A stretch of 64,000 nt of DNA from Raffaelea ambrosiae (taxonomy: Eukaryota; Ascomycota; Sordariomycetes; Ophiostomatales; Ophiostomataceae), in contig PCDI01000007.1 in NCBI GenBank assembly GCA_002778195.1, forward strand, positions 1,225,127-1,289,126. The letters are read 5' to 3'. The notes under the pieces were generated by a model. It saw only the letters and a list, made by a program, of their open reading frames with translations, ran no database searches and had not been told where the DNA came from. Each line of letters starts with the position of its first letter. Position 1 is the stretch's first letter. Below, piece by piece: positions 34,901 through 43,761 of this stretch. A program made the position numbers and the translations under genes.

Positions 34901-35399
34901 TTTTTTGTTCGTTGACAAGAGTTGCATTTTTCTTCTGTGTTTCTCACAACTTGTGCTTTTGTTGAAAACGCATGTGGTCCACTGCTTTTCCATGCCATGG
35001 AACTAGAACACTCGGACGCAATTGAATTCGGTTGTGGAAAAAAAAAAAGTCGCGAAGTGCTCTACCAAAAAAGGAACACTCCCAAAGGCAAGTCGTGGGA
35101 TTTCACAGTCCCAACACCTAGTCAAAGCGAAATTTGACTGTGTGCTTTCTCGTCCTGCCGCTCCATAGCTCCGTGGCTCGCACGAGATGTGTGTCGTAGA
35201 CCGACAACATAATCACTTACGTGTTGGTCCGGTCACAGGAGGCTACAGCCTGGTGTTGGTTCAACGCCCATATGGCATGGGCTATGGACCGGGTTGACGG
35301 TGCACAAACAATGTTCGTAGAGCCAAGAAAACGAGTCTTTTTAAGCTGTTGTTTCGACTCCTTGACTTATGAAGTCGTTGGTTTTTATTCTGCACCACC

Positions 35400-36517
35400 A
35401 TGATGAGCTTGCTGGTTACTGCCTCCGACCTCGTGGGCCTCCGGCTCAACAAGGCTCTTTGCAACCTCCGCCAGCGATGTGGACGACTAGAAGAGAACCG
35501 GCAAGAACAGCACAGCCAGCTGATCCAGCTGCCGCCCGAGCTGCTTCTGGCAATCGCCGAGTAAGTTCCCAGGGGGAACCGGATCATTCTATCGCGGACT
35601 TGCCATCAGCTGCGGAGAGTGCTCGCACAAGTTGATGACATGGACGTCGTCGCCTTCTTGCCTCAGCGCACTTTATCAACATAGGCGACAGCCCCCGGAG
35701 AGAGTGGAAGATCATCCACGGAAGCAGCTTTTGGCAGGGGATCTATGGGGAGGATCATTTTTCTTCGCTACCTCGAATGGAAGCATCAGAAATGGGCGCA
35801 CTTTCTGCCCCTGTCTGGAATACAGCACCGTCATGTTCAGCTCGCTCTCAAGTATGCACGCATGCAGGACAGCTGCCGACACATCCACTAGCGCTACCCG
35901 AGGCTCCTCTTGAGACCGTACTCGATCAAAAGGCAGTTGCATCTGGAACGGCGGACAGCCTCAATGCCGTGCACGTTCTACCCCAAGATCGTTTTGGGCC
36001 CGGACAATCGCCTTCGTTACATTCTCCTGTCGGTTGTCCAGTACAAATTTGGACGTTTTGAAAATAGAATATGGGGTAAGATGCACTTCTGTCCACACCT
36101 AGGACTGCATCGTCAAAATCCACATGAGAACGAAGCACAGCAAAAGTTCTTGCCTCTTGTGAACTGTGCTCTCGTCTGGCATTTGAAAGAAGATGGAACC
36201 AAGAAGAAAATGCCGCGGCAAACACAACAAACACAACAAGCCCCGCGGACAGCAAGGAGGTGACTGGCTCCTGTCCTCGTTGCAATTTGGACTTTGCCGT
36301 GCGGGCGACTTGGAAATCGGCTGAAATCTGTGTCTGGCAGGATCTGGGAACAGAGACAGCCCCTTATAATACTGAGTGGCAAGCACATGTAAGAGGATAT
36401 TGTATGTATCACTTAGAGTCTGATGGAACAAGAGCAAACAACTACTGGAATCAAGGACCAGCTGCTCACCACGAGACTGGAAGCATCCGGCAGCTCTATG
36501 AGCAAAATTCGGCATAA
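35400..36517 (+). pseudogene. Decayed F-box gene
   Basis: A single reading frame from ATG at 35400 reads like a fungal F-box protein but is broken. The F-box begins IQLPPELLLAIAE, is interrupted by TAA at 35562, and resumes in the same frame as VPRGNRIILSRTCHQLRRVL. Further in-frame TAGs occur at 35682 and 35889. Between and after them the frame keeps protein-like sequence such as LRYILLSVVQYKFGRFENR and MHFCPHLGLH. The frame shifts within a CAA-rich stretch near 36215-36260 (TGA at 36261 in the old frame) and continues in another frame as SCPRCNLDFAVRATWKS and VWQDLGTETAP, then HETGSIRQLYEQ, ending with TAA at 36515. The Cys-x2-Cys/DF/WQDLG block and GSIRQLYE end are familiar from large families of lineage-specific ascomycete F-box proteins. 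Intact members act as SCF ubiquitin-ligase adaptors; this copy is very unlikely to be functional. Confidence 0.75.
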
Positions 36518-38422
36518 GACAAGAAGAACACAGACGAGAAAGGGCCGACCTTTTTTGTTCAGACTCAGAAACGAAAACATCGAACTGCGCCATTTGCTTC
36601 TAACTATACAATAGAGTGGTTTCCAAACGTACAAACATGTTTATTCCGTCCAAAAGAAAGCTGCATTGGGTTAATTTCCTGTCCATTCTGCATCACCACA
36701 AATTGAGAAAGAAGACTTTGTCGAAAAAGAGGTACTTATCGAAGAAGGCGTGCTCATCGAGGAAGACGTATTTGTTGAGGACGCGGTTGTCGAAGAAGCG
36801 ACTGTCGAACTGTGTTTGGTATTTGCTCGTGTTGGCTTCGCCTCCAAAGGCTACCAAACCCAGCAACCACGTTGAGGTACGAGCGCTGCTGGGTCCCTCA
36901 TCCACCACCCCTGATAATGTTTACAGCTGTATCGGTATGGCCACTACGGAGCCAGTTTAAGCCAGTATTTGAACGCAAAAGGGTGGAAGTGTCTCGACGC
37001 AAGTAGATTGAACCCGCCGCGTTGTGAACTACTTGCAAAAGATTCGGTTTCTCCAGCTTCTCAACATCAGGGGTAGCCTGAGTCTCCTTCGGGTGATGGT
37101 GCCACCAAATCGTGAGCATGAGGCCCACAACAGCACAGATTGCTGTACTATGAGTGCCCACGCCAACCATCTAGGTCGTTGGAGTTTTCATCACGACAGA
37201 TATTGACGGGCAGGTTTGTACTGTTATTTGTCCGTACCTCCGAACGGAAACAGAGTTGTGAGCTCAGGTTTGGAACTTGTTCCAGTGGTGGAATGAGACG
37301 AGAGAAATGGGAGAAAAGAAAAGAAGAGAGAAGAAGAGAAAGGAATAAAAGAGGACGAGAGAGGAATATCTTCCCATTATTTACCCCCCTGGCGGAGCCT
37401 ACGATTATCCTCGCTCCTTCCAGACAGACCCAATGCCTTTGTTTTAGTTGTTCCTTCCATTATGCCAGTTTCCTCACTCTGTAAACAGTGCTTGATAAAG
37501 CAAAGACCACATTTTCTCACCATACACGGTCTACACTAGGCACAACTACAAGAACAGAACCACTCTCCGTTCTTGCTTGTAGGTGTAAAAGACCCGGGTC
37601 CAGACCACAAGTGTCTAGACAAGCACGATCGATCACACATTTCAATCAACAACTGCTGCCCTCCACAAGCACGATCGCCAGGGCAAGAGCTGCCCCTTAT
37701 ACTTCCGATGTCGCAGGTGGCTAGTTAATAAATGGAAACCGCAATGGATCTGGCACAGTCTTTCTAGGCAGGGCCAACTACTCTGGGAAGCCACGGCATG
37801 CTTCTGTAGCCATGGGAGAGCAACACGATGCTCCTGCATTGAGTGAGGCGAACTGCCTGTTGCAGGTTGCCTCATAAGACAGTGTGATCTATGTTCTGCA
37901 CGGACCAGTCACAACTGTTCTCCAGCCGCGGAGCGGACAATCGACGCTCCGAGCTGGACGAGGGGGAGGCTGTTACGGGAGCACGGACGACCCACTAGTT
38001 TAAAGTGTTTTACTGAATTGGACAGCTTGCTAGTTTGAAGAGTTGGCAAGCATATGCGCGCGCCGACCCAAAAAATAAATAAAAAAATAAAAAAACGGCA
38101 GGGGAAAAATAATAGGGAGGGTCCCTTTCCCAAACGTTGCAACTAACAACTTCGGCCAGGAGGAAACGTCACCCTTGCCGACGACGAGAAGTCCAAAAAA
38201 AGAGAAGAAAGTGTCTTTTTTTTTTTTGGAGGGCGTCTACCTTTCTTTGATTGATTCTAGGGAACATTTCCCACAGTTGATAGCTGGTTGCCCGACTTGC
38301 TGCAAGAGGCCCCCTTTCCTTTCAGCTTCCACGAGAGGGTGCCATCGACACCACCCCCATCGAGACCCGGCCGCCGACCACACACACACACACCCTTCTT
38401 CCTCTACCAGACAGCCGCCACG
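36518..38422. other. Gene-poor region with a possible ex-coding repeat
   Basis: Between the F-box pseudogene and SEC62. The stretch 36675-36875 is open in one frame and encodes an acidic six-residue repeat (see that entry). The rest contains AG-rich sequence (37300-37360), A-rich sequence (38068-38110) and a CA dinucleotide tract just before SEC62 (38380-38393). Nothing else is recognised. Confidence 0.55.
36675..36875 (+). pseudogene. Possible coding remnant with acidic 6-residue repeat
   Basis: Open frame of 66 codons without an ATG. It contains successive units FVEKEV, LIEEGV, LIEEDV, FVEDA, VVEEA, TVE, encoded by an 18-bp (then 15-bp) degenerate DNA repeat. Conservation of the amino acid pattern while third positions vary suggests past coding selection, but the frame lacks a start and ends at TGA 36873. 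It could be a fragment of the neighbouring decayed gene or of another one. No family assignment. Confidence 0.3.
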
Positions 38423-39703
38423 ATGCAGCAGTTTCAACCAGGGCAGATGCCCCCCAACATGCCCTCCCCCGAGCAGCTCGCCGCCATGCAGCGCAAGCTC
38501 CAGATGGACGCCCAGCAGGCCGGCATGAGCGTGCAAGACTACATCAAGCACCTCCAGCAGAAAGCCCGCGAACAGATGATGCAGCAGCAGCAGGCGGCCC
38601 AGCGTGCCAACATGGCACAGCAAGGAGGAGGAGGGCCGGCAGCGGGAGGCCAAGCAAACGGCGGCCACGATGGTCACGATCACGCCTCGCACCCACACCC
38701 TCACCCGCACCCACATCCAGGCCAGCCCGGACCGCCGGGACAACCGCCGCAGCAGGGCCAGGCCCAGCCCATCCAGCCCGGCCCGCCCAACCCGACCGCC
38801 ATCGCCATGGCCAAGTTTTTGCGGAGCCAAGACCTCAAGCTGCGCACCGTCATCCTCAACGGCGAGCGCAAGGACATGTTCCGCGTCAAGCGCGCCCTGC
38901 GCGCGCTGCAGACGCCGGCGTACGAGAAGGCGCGGGCCAAGACGCCCGACCTGCCGGTGATCACGGACCGGGCGTCGCTGGAGAACGCCTTCAAGCTGCT
39001 GCCGCTGTCGATGCTGGCGCTGCGCGTCCGCAAGGTGGAAGAGCCGGGCGAGGACAGCAAGAAGAAGAAGAAGCGCGTCAAGGGCCTGTGGACGGTCAAC
39101 ATTGAGCGCCAGCAGGACGCGGCCGACGACATGTACTACATCTGGCTCTTCGAGGGCAGCCAGGTCATGCGCAAGGTGTATGCGGGCCTGGCGCTGCTGG
39201 CCATCTTCGCCGTCGTGCTGTACCCGCTGTGGCCGCTCAAGATGCGCCAGGGGGTGTACTACCTGAGCTGGGGCTTCCTCGGCCTGCTCGGCCTCTTCTT
39301 CCTCATGGCCATCTTCCGCGTCATCCTGTTCTGCGTCACGTACTTTGTGCTGTCGCCGGGCCTGTGGCTGTACCCGAACCTGTGGGAGGACGTCTCGTTT
39401 ATGGATTCGTTCCGGCCCGTGTGGGCATGGCATGATGTAAGTCTCCCCCCTCCCCCAATCTCCCACTTTCGTCACCTATTGTTCTTGGCCCTAACTTTCC
39501 AGCCCAACCCCAAAAAGAAGAAGAAGTCCAAGTCGACGACCGCGACGACTGCCGCCCAGGCCCATTTCGCGGGCACGACCGGCCAGCCGCTGCCGGCGAC
39601 TGCCAACACCACGGCCACCAGCACGCAGGCCGCCGCGGGGCCAACCCCGCGGGCGCGGACCAACGTGTCGGCTCGTGTCGAGGAGGTGGCCGATGACGAG
39701 TGA
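38423..39703 (+). CDS. SEC62: ER translocation protein SEC62
   Basis: Subunit of the Sec62/63 complex for post-translational protein import into the ER. Exons 38423-39436 and 39503-39703; 404 aa. Visible: Gln/Met-rich N-terminus, His-Pro-rich linker (about 85-100), the conserved cytosolic domain (AMAKFLRSQDLKLRTVIL, then NGERKDMFRVKRALRAL), KGLWTVNIERQQ, two membrane segments (about 253-273 and 280-310) separated by a short KMRQGVYY-type loop, and LSPGLWLYPNLWEDVSFMDS followed by the conserved PVWAWH. The second exon adds a lysine-rich cytosolic tail and Ala/Thr-rich C-terminus. Start ATG lies after a CA-rich leader. Intron acceptor follows CTAAC. Confidence 0.95.
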   Translation: MQQFQPGQMPPNMPSPEQLAAMQRKLQMDAQQAGMSVQDYIKHLQQKAREQMMQQQQAAQRANMAQQGGGGPAAGGQANGGHDGHDHASHPHPHPHPHPGQPGPPGQPPQQGQAQPIQPGPPNPTAIAMAKFLRSQDLKLRTVILNGERKDMFRVKRALRALQTPAYEKARAKTPDLPVITDRASLENAFKLLPLSMLALRVRKVEEPGEDSKKKKKRVKGLWTVNIERQQDAADDMYYIWLFEGSQVMRKVYAGLALLAIFAVVLYPLWPLKMRQGVYYLSWGFLGLLGLFFLMAIFRVILFCVTYFVLSPGLWLYPNLWEDVSFMDSFRPVWAWHDVSLPPPPISHFRHLLFLALTFQPNPKKKKKSKSTTATTAAQAHFAGTTGQPLPATANTTATSTQAAAGPTPRARTNVSARVEEVADDE

Positions 39704-40285
39704 TTCTGGGTTGTAAAACACGTGGAAGAGAGTATAGAGGGAGAGGGAGAGGGAGACAAGGGGTAGTAGGTGTGAAACACACAAGCATAAAATAAACGCG
39801 CATGGGCGTTGGGGGGTGGGGGGCATCGTTCAACCTGGCAGGCAACAGGAGGATCTACATGAAAAGGGAAAGGGGAGAGAGACAAAAAGAGGAGATTGAG
39901 AAGCTGAAGAATGGGGGGGGGGGATTCACACACCAAATCTGTACCACTATTGCTTCCATCGATTACTGTCCAACTTGCTATTATCAAAAGAAGGGTATAT
40001 ATACTATTGAATGCGAAGCAAACATATGAAAAGAAAAAAAAAAACACCAAACACACACGAGTTGTAGGATATCTGTCTGGAACCAGTGACTACTGAGAAG
40101 GTGCCAAGCCGCTCTCCTATGTATACCGCAAATGATGTCTTTTTTCCCCAAAAAAGAAAAAAAAAACAAAAAAAAAAAACACACAAATGACGACACTTTG
40201 GCAATTGCCAGTATGTACCCAGGGGTGGGGTGAGGGGGGCCAATCTCTCCAGACTGTGCCCGTTTCAGCGTTCAGCGTTCGACGG
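39704..40285. other. Convergent intergenic region SEC62 / acetyltransferase
   Basis: Holds an AATAAA at 39791-39796 (about 88 bp past the SEC62 stop; candidate polyadenylation signal on +), a G run (39913-39922) and A-rich stretches (40028-40044, 40149-40182). No gene recognised. Confidence 0.6.
39791..39796 (+). terminator. Candidate SEC62 polyadenylation signal
   Basis: AATAAA hexamer in the proximal 3' region of SEC62. Fungal signals are degenerate, so this is suggestive only. Confidence 0.35.
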
Positions 40286-41546
40286 TCATAACGTCGCCAG
40301 GTTCTTGTACAGAATCGACTGGTCCCGGACCTGGGTCGTCGATGGGCGCACCAAGAACCCGGGTATGCGACCTGCCTCGGCGAAGCCCAGGCGGAGAAAG
40401 TCCTTGGCAGCCGGCGACTCGGCCTCTGTTTCGGCCGTCTGGAAAAGTTAGAGAATAAGAAAACAAAAAAGAAAAAGAAAAGAAAAAAAGAAGAAGAAAA
40501 GAAGAAAGAAGAAAGAAGAAAGAAGAAAGAAGAAAGAAGAAAGAAGAAAGAAGAAAGAAGAAAGAAGAAAACAAAGACAAAAAGAAAACAAAGACAAAAA
40601 AAAAAAAGGATGGGAGAAGAGCCAGGGCTAAACGTACAAGCAAAGTCTTGCCCTCCAAAACGACATGCTGCTCCACCGCATCCAGCAGAAGCCGCAGGCC
40701 GTCTGCATATTGCGTCTGGTTGGGAGAAGAAGAAGTCGACGACGTCGCCGGCGTCGCCACCCGGAGCCGCGGGTTCACCAGCAGCAGCTCCACCACCGCC
40801 ACGTGCGGACTCGTCTCCGCCACGTGTGGCCGCACCATGGCCACCCCCACCAGGTCCGTACCGGTGACCTTGGTGGGGCCGGGAGCCGCACCGGGAGGAT
40901 TGCCGTTGCTGTCGTTCTTGTTGTTGTTGGCCAGCAGCAAGAAGACGGTGGCCGCGGGCGGTGCCGTGGACGATGTGGACGTAAACGCGGACGTGGATAT
41001 GGACGTGGCCAGGGCCGTCGTCGGGCTCGCCAGTCTGGCCTTCCACCATTCCAGCAGCTTGACGTGGTTGAGGGGCGGCGCAAACGTCCCGGACAGGCCG
41101 TCGTGAGTTATGCACGATCCGTGGAGGGCGGCGAGGTAGAGGACGAGGTGGGCGTGGCTGGCCGGGGAGTAGATGTGGACGGAGGGCGGCGGCGGCGGCG
41201 GCGGCGCATGTTGGAGCTTGGGCGGCTGTTGTTGTTGTTGTTGTGATGGTGCTGGTGATGGCACCGTTGTTGGGCCGGTGTGTGGCGCTGGTGATGCGGC
41301 GCCTTGTGGTATTGGATGCTGCGATGGTAGGCCGTGGGGGCTCTGCTGTCGTGGCAGGTTGTTTGGAGAGACGATGCCTCCATTGTTGGTGTTCACGTTG
41401 TTCATGTTGTTCGTGATGTTGTTGTTGTTGTGGTTGGCTGCGGCCAGGGTCGCGGCTGTGAGCGCGGCGGCGACGTGCTGCTGGGCCGCTTCGGCAGCGG
41501 CCGCCGCCGCAGCAGGATCCGAGGTTGGGTCGGGGGGTACGGACAT
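40286..41546 (-). CDS. GNAT-like N-acetyltransferase
   Basis: Two exons, in transcript order: 41546-40638 and 40438-40286; 353 aa. The first half is low-complexity (Ala, Asn, Gln and Pro runs) and probably disordered. The C-terminal half looks like a GNAT domain: TDLVGVAMVRPHVAETSPHVAVVELLLVNPRLR (beta4/acetyl-CoA region), then ADGLRLLLDAVEQHVVLEGKTLL, continuing across the junction into ETEAESPAAKDFLRLGFAEAGRIPGFLVRP, a typical GNAT end (LGF.EAGRIPG). The canonical R/Q-x2-G-x-G/A acetyl-CoA loop is not clear; RLRVATPATS sits in its place, so substrate and activity are uncertain. The 199-nt intron contains a long 7-bp microsatellite. A TATA-like element lies about 100 bp upstream. Confidence 0.75.
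40489..40571. repeat. 7-bp microsatellite (GAAGAAA)n in an intron
   Basis: About eleven copies of GAAGAAA on + (TTTCTTC in the sense of the acetyltransferase gene), followed by two copies of AAACAAAGACAAA. It makes up nearly half of the intron. Confidence 0.95.
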
Positions 41547-41642
41547 GGCTCTTGGTTGTGGTCTTGGTTGTGGTCTGGTTTTGTGGCGGTTGTGTGTGTG
41601 TGTGTGTTCGGGTGTGTGTTCGGGTGTTGGGTATTCCTTGGC

Positions 41643-41650
41643 TTTATAAG
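41643..41650 (-). promoter_or_regulatory. Possible TATA element of the acetyltransferase gene
   Basis: CTTATAAA on the - strand, about 97 bp upstream of the start codon at 41546, followed by a CA-rich leader. Confidence 0.4.
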
Positions 41651-43710
41651 GTCAGTCGCTGGTGGTGTGCTTTTGCTCGAGATTGGTGGGAAATCGCTTC
41701 AGAGAACACGGCGGGCAGTCAACAGAAGAGCTTCCCGGCACCAATTGAGCTTGTTCTCGCTTCGAGAGATTGTCGTCGACGACGGGGGTCCCAAGCCAGA
41801 AAGCGCGCGAGGTTCGGTCTGATATTGGAGTGTCGAGGCGCAGTACTATTATGGAGTTGCGCAAAAAGAGGAGAAAAGAGAAGGCGCCACGGTCTGCTAG
41901 CGCTGGGGGAGGGGAATCAGCGGCAGTGCAGAGGTGTTGCCTTTCCACGTGCAAATCCGATCGAAATTCGTTCGGGGGGGTTTTTTTTTTCTTTTCTTCT
42001 ACTATGCCACGAGAAAAGAGGGAAAGAGCGACCAGTGAGCAGGATGGGTGAAGTTTTTTTCTTTTTTTTTTTCTTTTTTTTTTTTTTTTTGAGGCCACTC
42101 GCGGTGACATGTTTTTTTTTCCCCTTTGGCTAACCCTCTCTACAAGTTCCCGTTTTTGCTGCCCAAAGCTCTCTCGTCATTTGTCGCAACTATATTTTTT
42201 TCTACGTTACTAACTAGTTAGTATTTCGAAATTCAGCTGTAGCTCGGTGCTCACGTGCAGGAAACCCGCTAATGTCCACTGAATGCGGGCAGCTTTTGAG
42301 ACATAGTAGTTCATAGCAGGTGAGACATGTGCCAGATCAACGTGGGATCACTCAGACAAAGTCGACAAAGGCTGCCAGAGCAATTGTCTCTTGGACTGCA
42401 AGCGGTGAATGGCAAATCGCCTTGAGCGTGGCACTGCGATTGGGAGGCCGTCGTCACTGACGGGCACGGAGTTGCTCCTCGAGAATCTTCAGCGCTCACA
42501 GCTAGCCAATAGCAGCAATCGCAGTTATAGCAGACAGCAGCCATAGCAGGTAGCACTCAATCCATAGTAACACCCGCAATCACACAGATCACTTCTGCAA
42601 ACATACAGCCCAAACGCATTCCAAGAACAAGAAACGACCCCTGATGATCTTGTGCAACTCTGGACGGCACATTGGCCGACCCTGGGTGTGCTGGTCCCTC
42701 GGGTTACACCCAGGGCTGTTGTGGTTCCCCTCCTCCACAGTTGCGTTTCTGCTATGCCTCATTTCCCTCCTTTGCCCTCTGGGCTGCCTTTTCGGCGCCT
42801 TCCTCGAGACCCCCCCCCATGACGACATGGCCCCTCCTTTCGCTCCCCCCTGTCGTTTCTTAATAGCTCCAGTCTTAGCCTAGCACAAAACCAACCCCCC
42901 CCCCCTCAAAAAGTGAGGGAGGGGCCCCCTCCGAAAGAGTGAGCTGACGAGAGGCGTTAGTGATGCATACGAGCTGGGATGCATATTCTTCAATGCACGA
43001 CGAAAAGACTCTTGCTTCCCCCCCTTTGGTCGGCCCGCTCCAACGAGGACTGCCAAGCCGTTCCCTGACAACTGGGGCCTCCTTACACTGCAACTACACG
43101 ACGCCCGCGGAATCAAGCAATTTAGACGGACAGCCAAGCAACGTCAAGGACGAGAAAGCCAAGAAGACGGTGCATAAAGCGCGCCCGCTTCGCCAAAAAG
43201 CCAGTGCCCCCCCCAGTGGTTTCATATTGAGATCTGGAATGCGGTGCTGCCCCTCCTCGTTCGCCGGCTTCGTTCTTGCTTTCAGCTCGAGGTGAAGCGA
43301 AGTGGAATTTTCTTGGTTTTTTCTTGGTGTCTGAAATTTTTTTGAAAAAAGGTACTAAAAGACGGACAATACGGAACACCTGCAGCCCGTCGCCTTGCAA
43401 ACTAACAAGACCGAGAAATAGATAAACCGACAAAAGGCCGCGTCATTTCCTGAAAACGGTGTGTTCTGTTCCCCGAAGAACGGACGATTGACTGGCTATT
43501 TTGAACTTTTCTTTTGAAGCCGGGATTCTGCTGTTTCTGGGCGTTGGCTTCCCGTCTTTCTGTCTTTCTTCGCGTGGTTCCTCACGTTTCTTTCGAGTTG
43601 CTTCGTGGTCAGCATCACAACTGAGACAATTGCAAAGATCACAACGACCGCAAACCAAGACGCCTTGTCGGAACACCTCAGAGCATCACAGCATCACGGA
43701 CGACCAGAGC

Positions 43711-43743
43711 ACCTCAGGACACCCCAGGACACCTCAGGACACC
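43711..43743 (+). repeat. 11-bp tandem repeat in PLD leader
   Basis: CCTCAGGACAC / CCCAGGACAC / CCTCAGGACAC, ending 19 bp before the PLD start codon. Confidence 0.8.
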
Positions 43744-43761
43744 ACGAAACCCCTCCCCACC

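Larger units (their letters stand above)
29239..35399. other. Gene-poor region
   Basis: About 6.2 kb in which I can support no gene. It contains AG-rich sequence (29390-29920), T-rich sequence (30290-30330), poly-A (31183-31200), a G-rich block with an ambiguous base (31941-31980), a poly-G run (32599-32611), T runs (33276-33310), and scattered ACATAGTA and ACTAACTAGTT words. The frame at 31206-32018 is low-complexity and runs through the N. The frame at 34616-34915 has a hydrophobic start but no recognisable domain. Confidence 0.6.
41547..43761. other. Divergent intergenic region acetyltransferase / PLD
   Basis: Contains GT repeats (41588-41604), a T-rich tract (42053-42090), an ACTAACTAGTT palindrome (42209-42219), an ACATAGTA word (42301-42308), C-rich patches and, just before PLD, tandem CCTCAGGACAC units (43711-43743). 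The frame at 42644-42883 encodes a short hydrophobic peptide without family resemblance. Confidence 0.6.

Noticed and set aside
35561..35609. GTAAGT at 35561 as an intron donor that would skip the first stop of the F-box gene
   Set aside because: The only near acceptors give a 12-nt or a 49-nt intron with no branch site, and the latter removes the second half of the F-box and leaves the conserved frame. The sequence after the stop continues the F-box in the original frame.
42644..42883. 79-codon hydrophobic frame resembling a small membrane protein
   Set aside because: No similarity to small fungal proteolipids I know; hydrophobicity follows from C/T richness.
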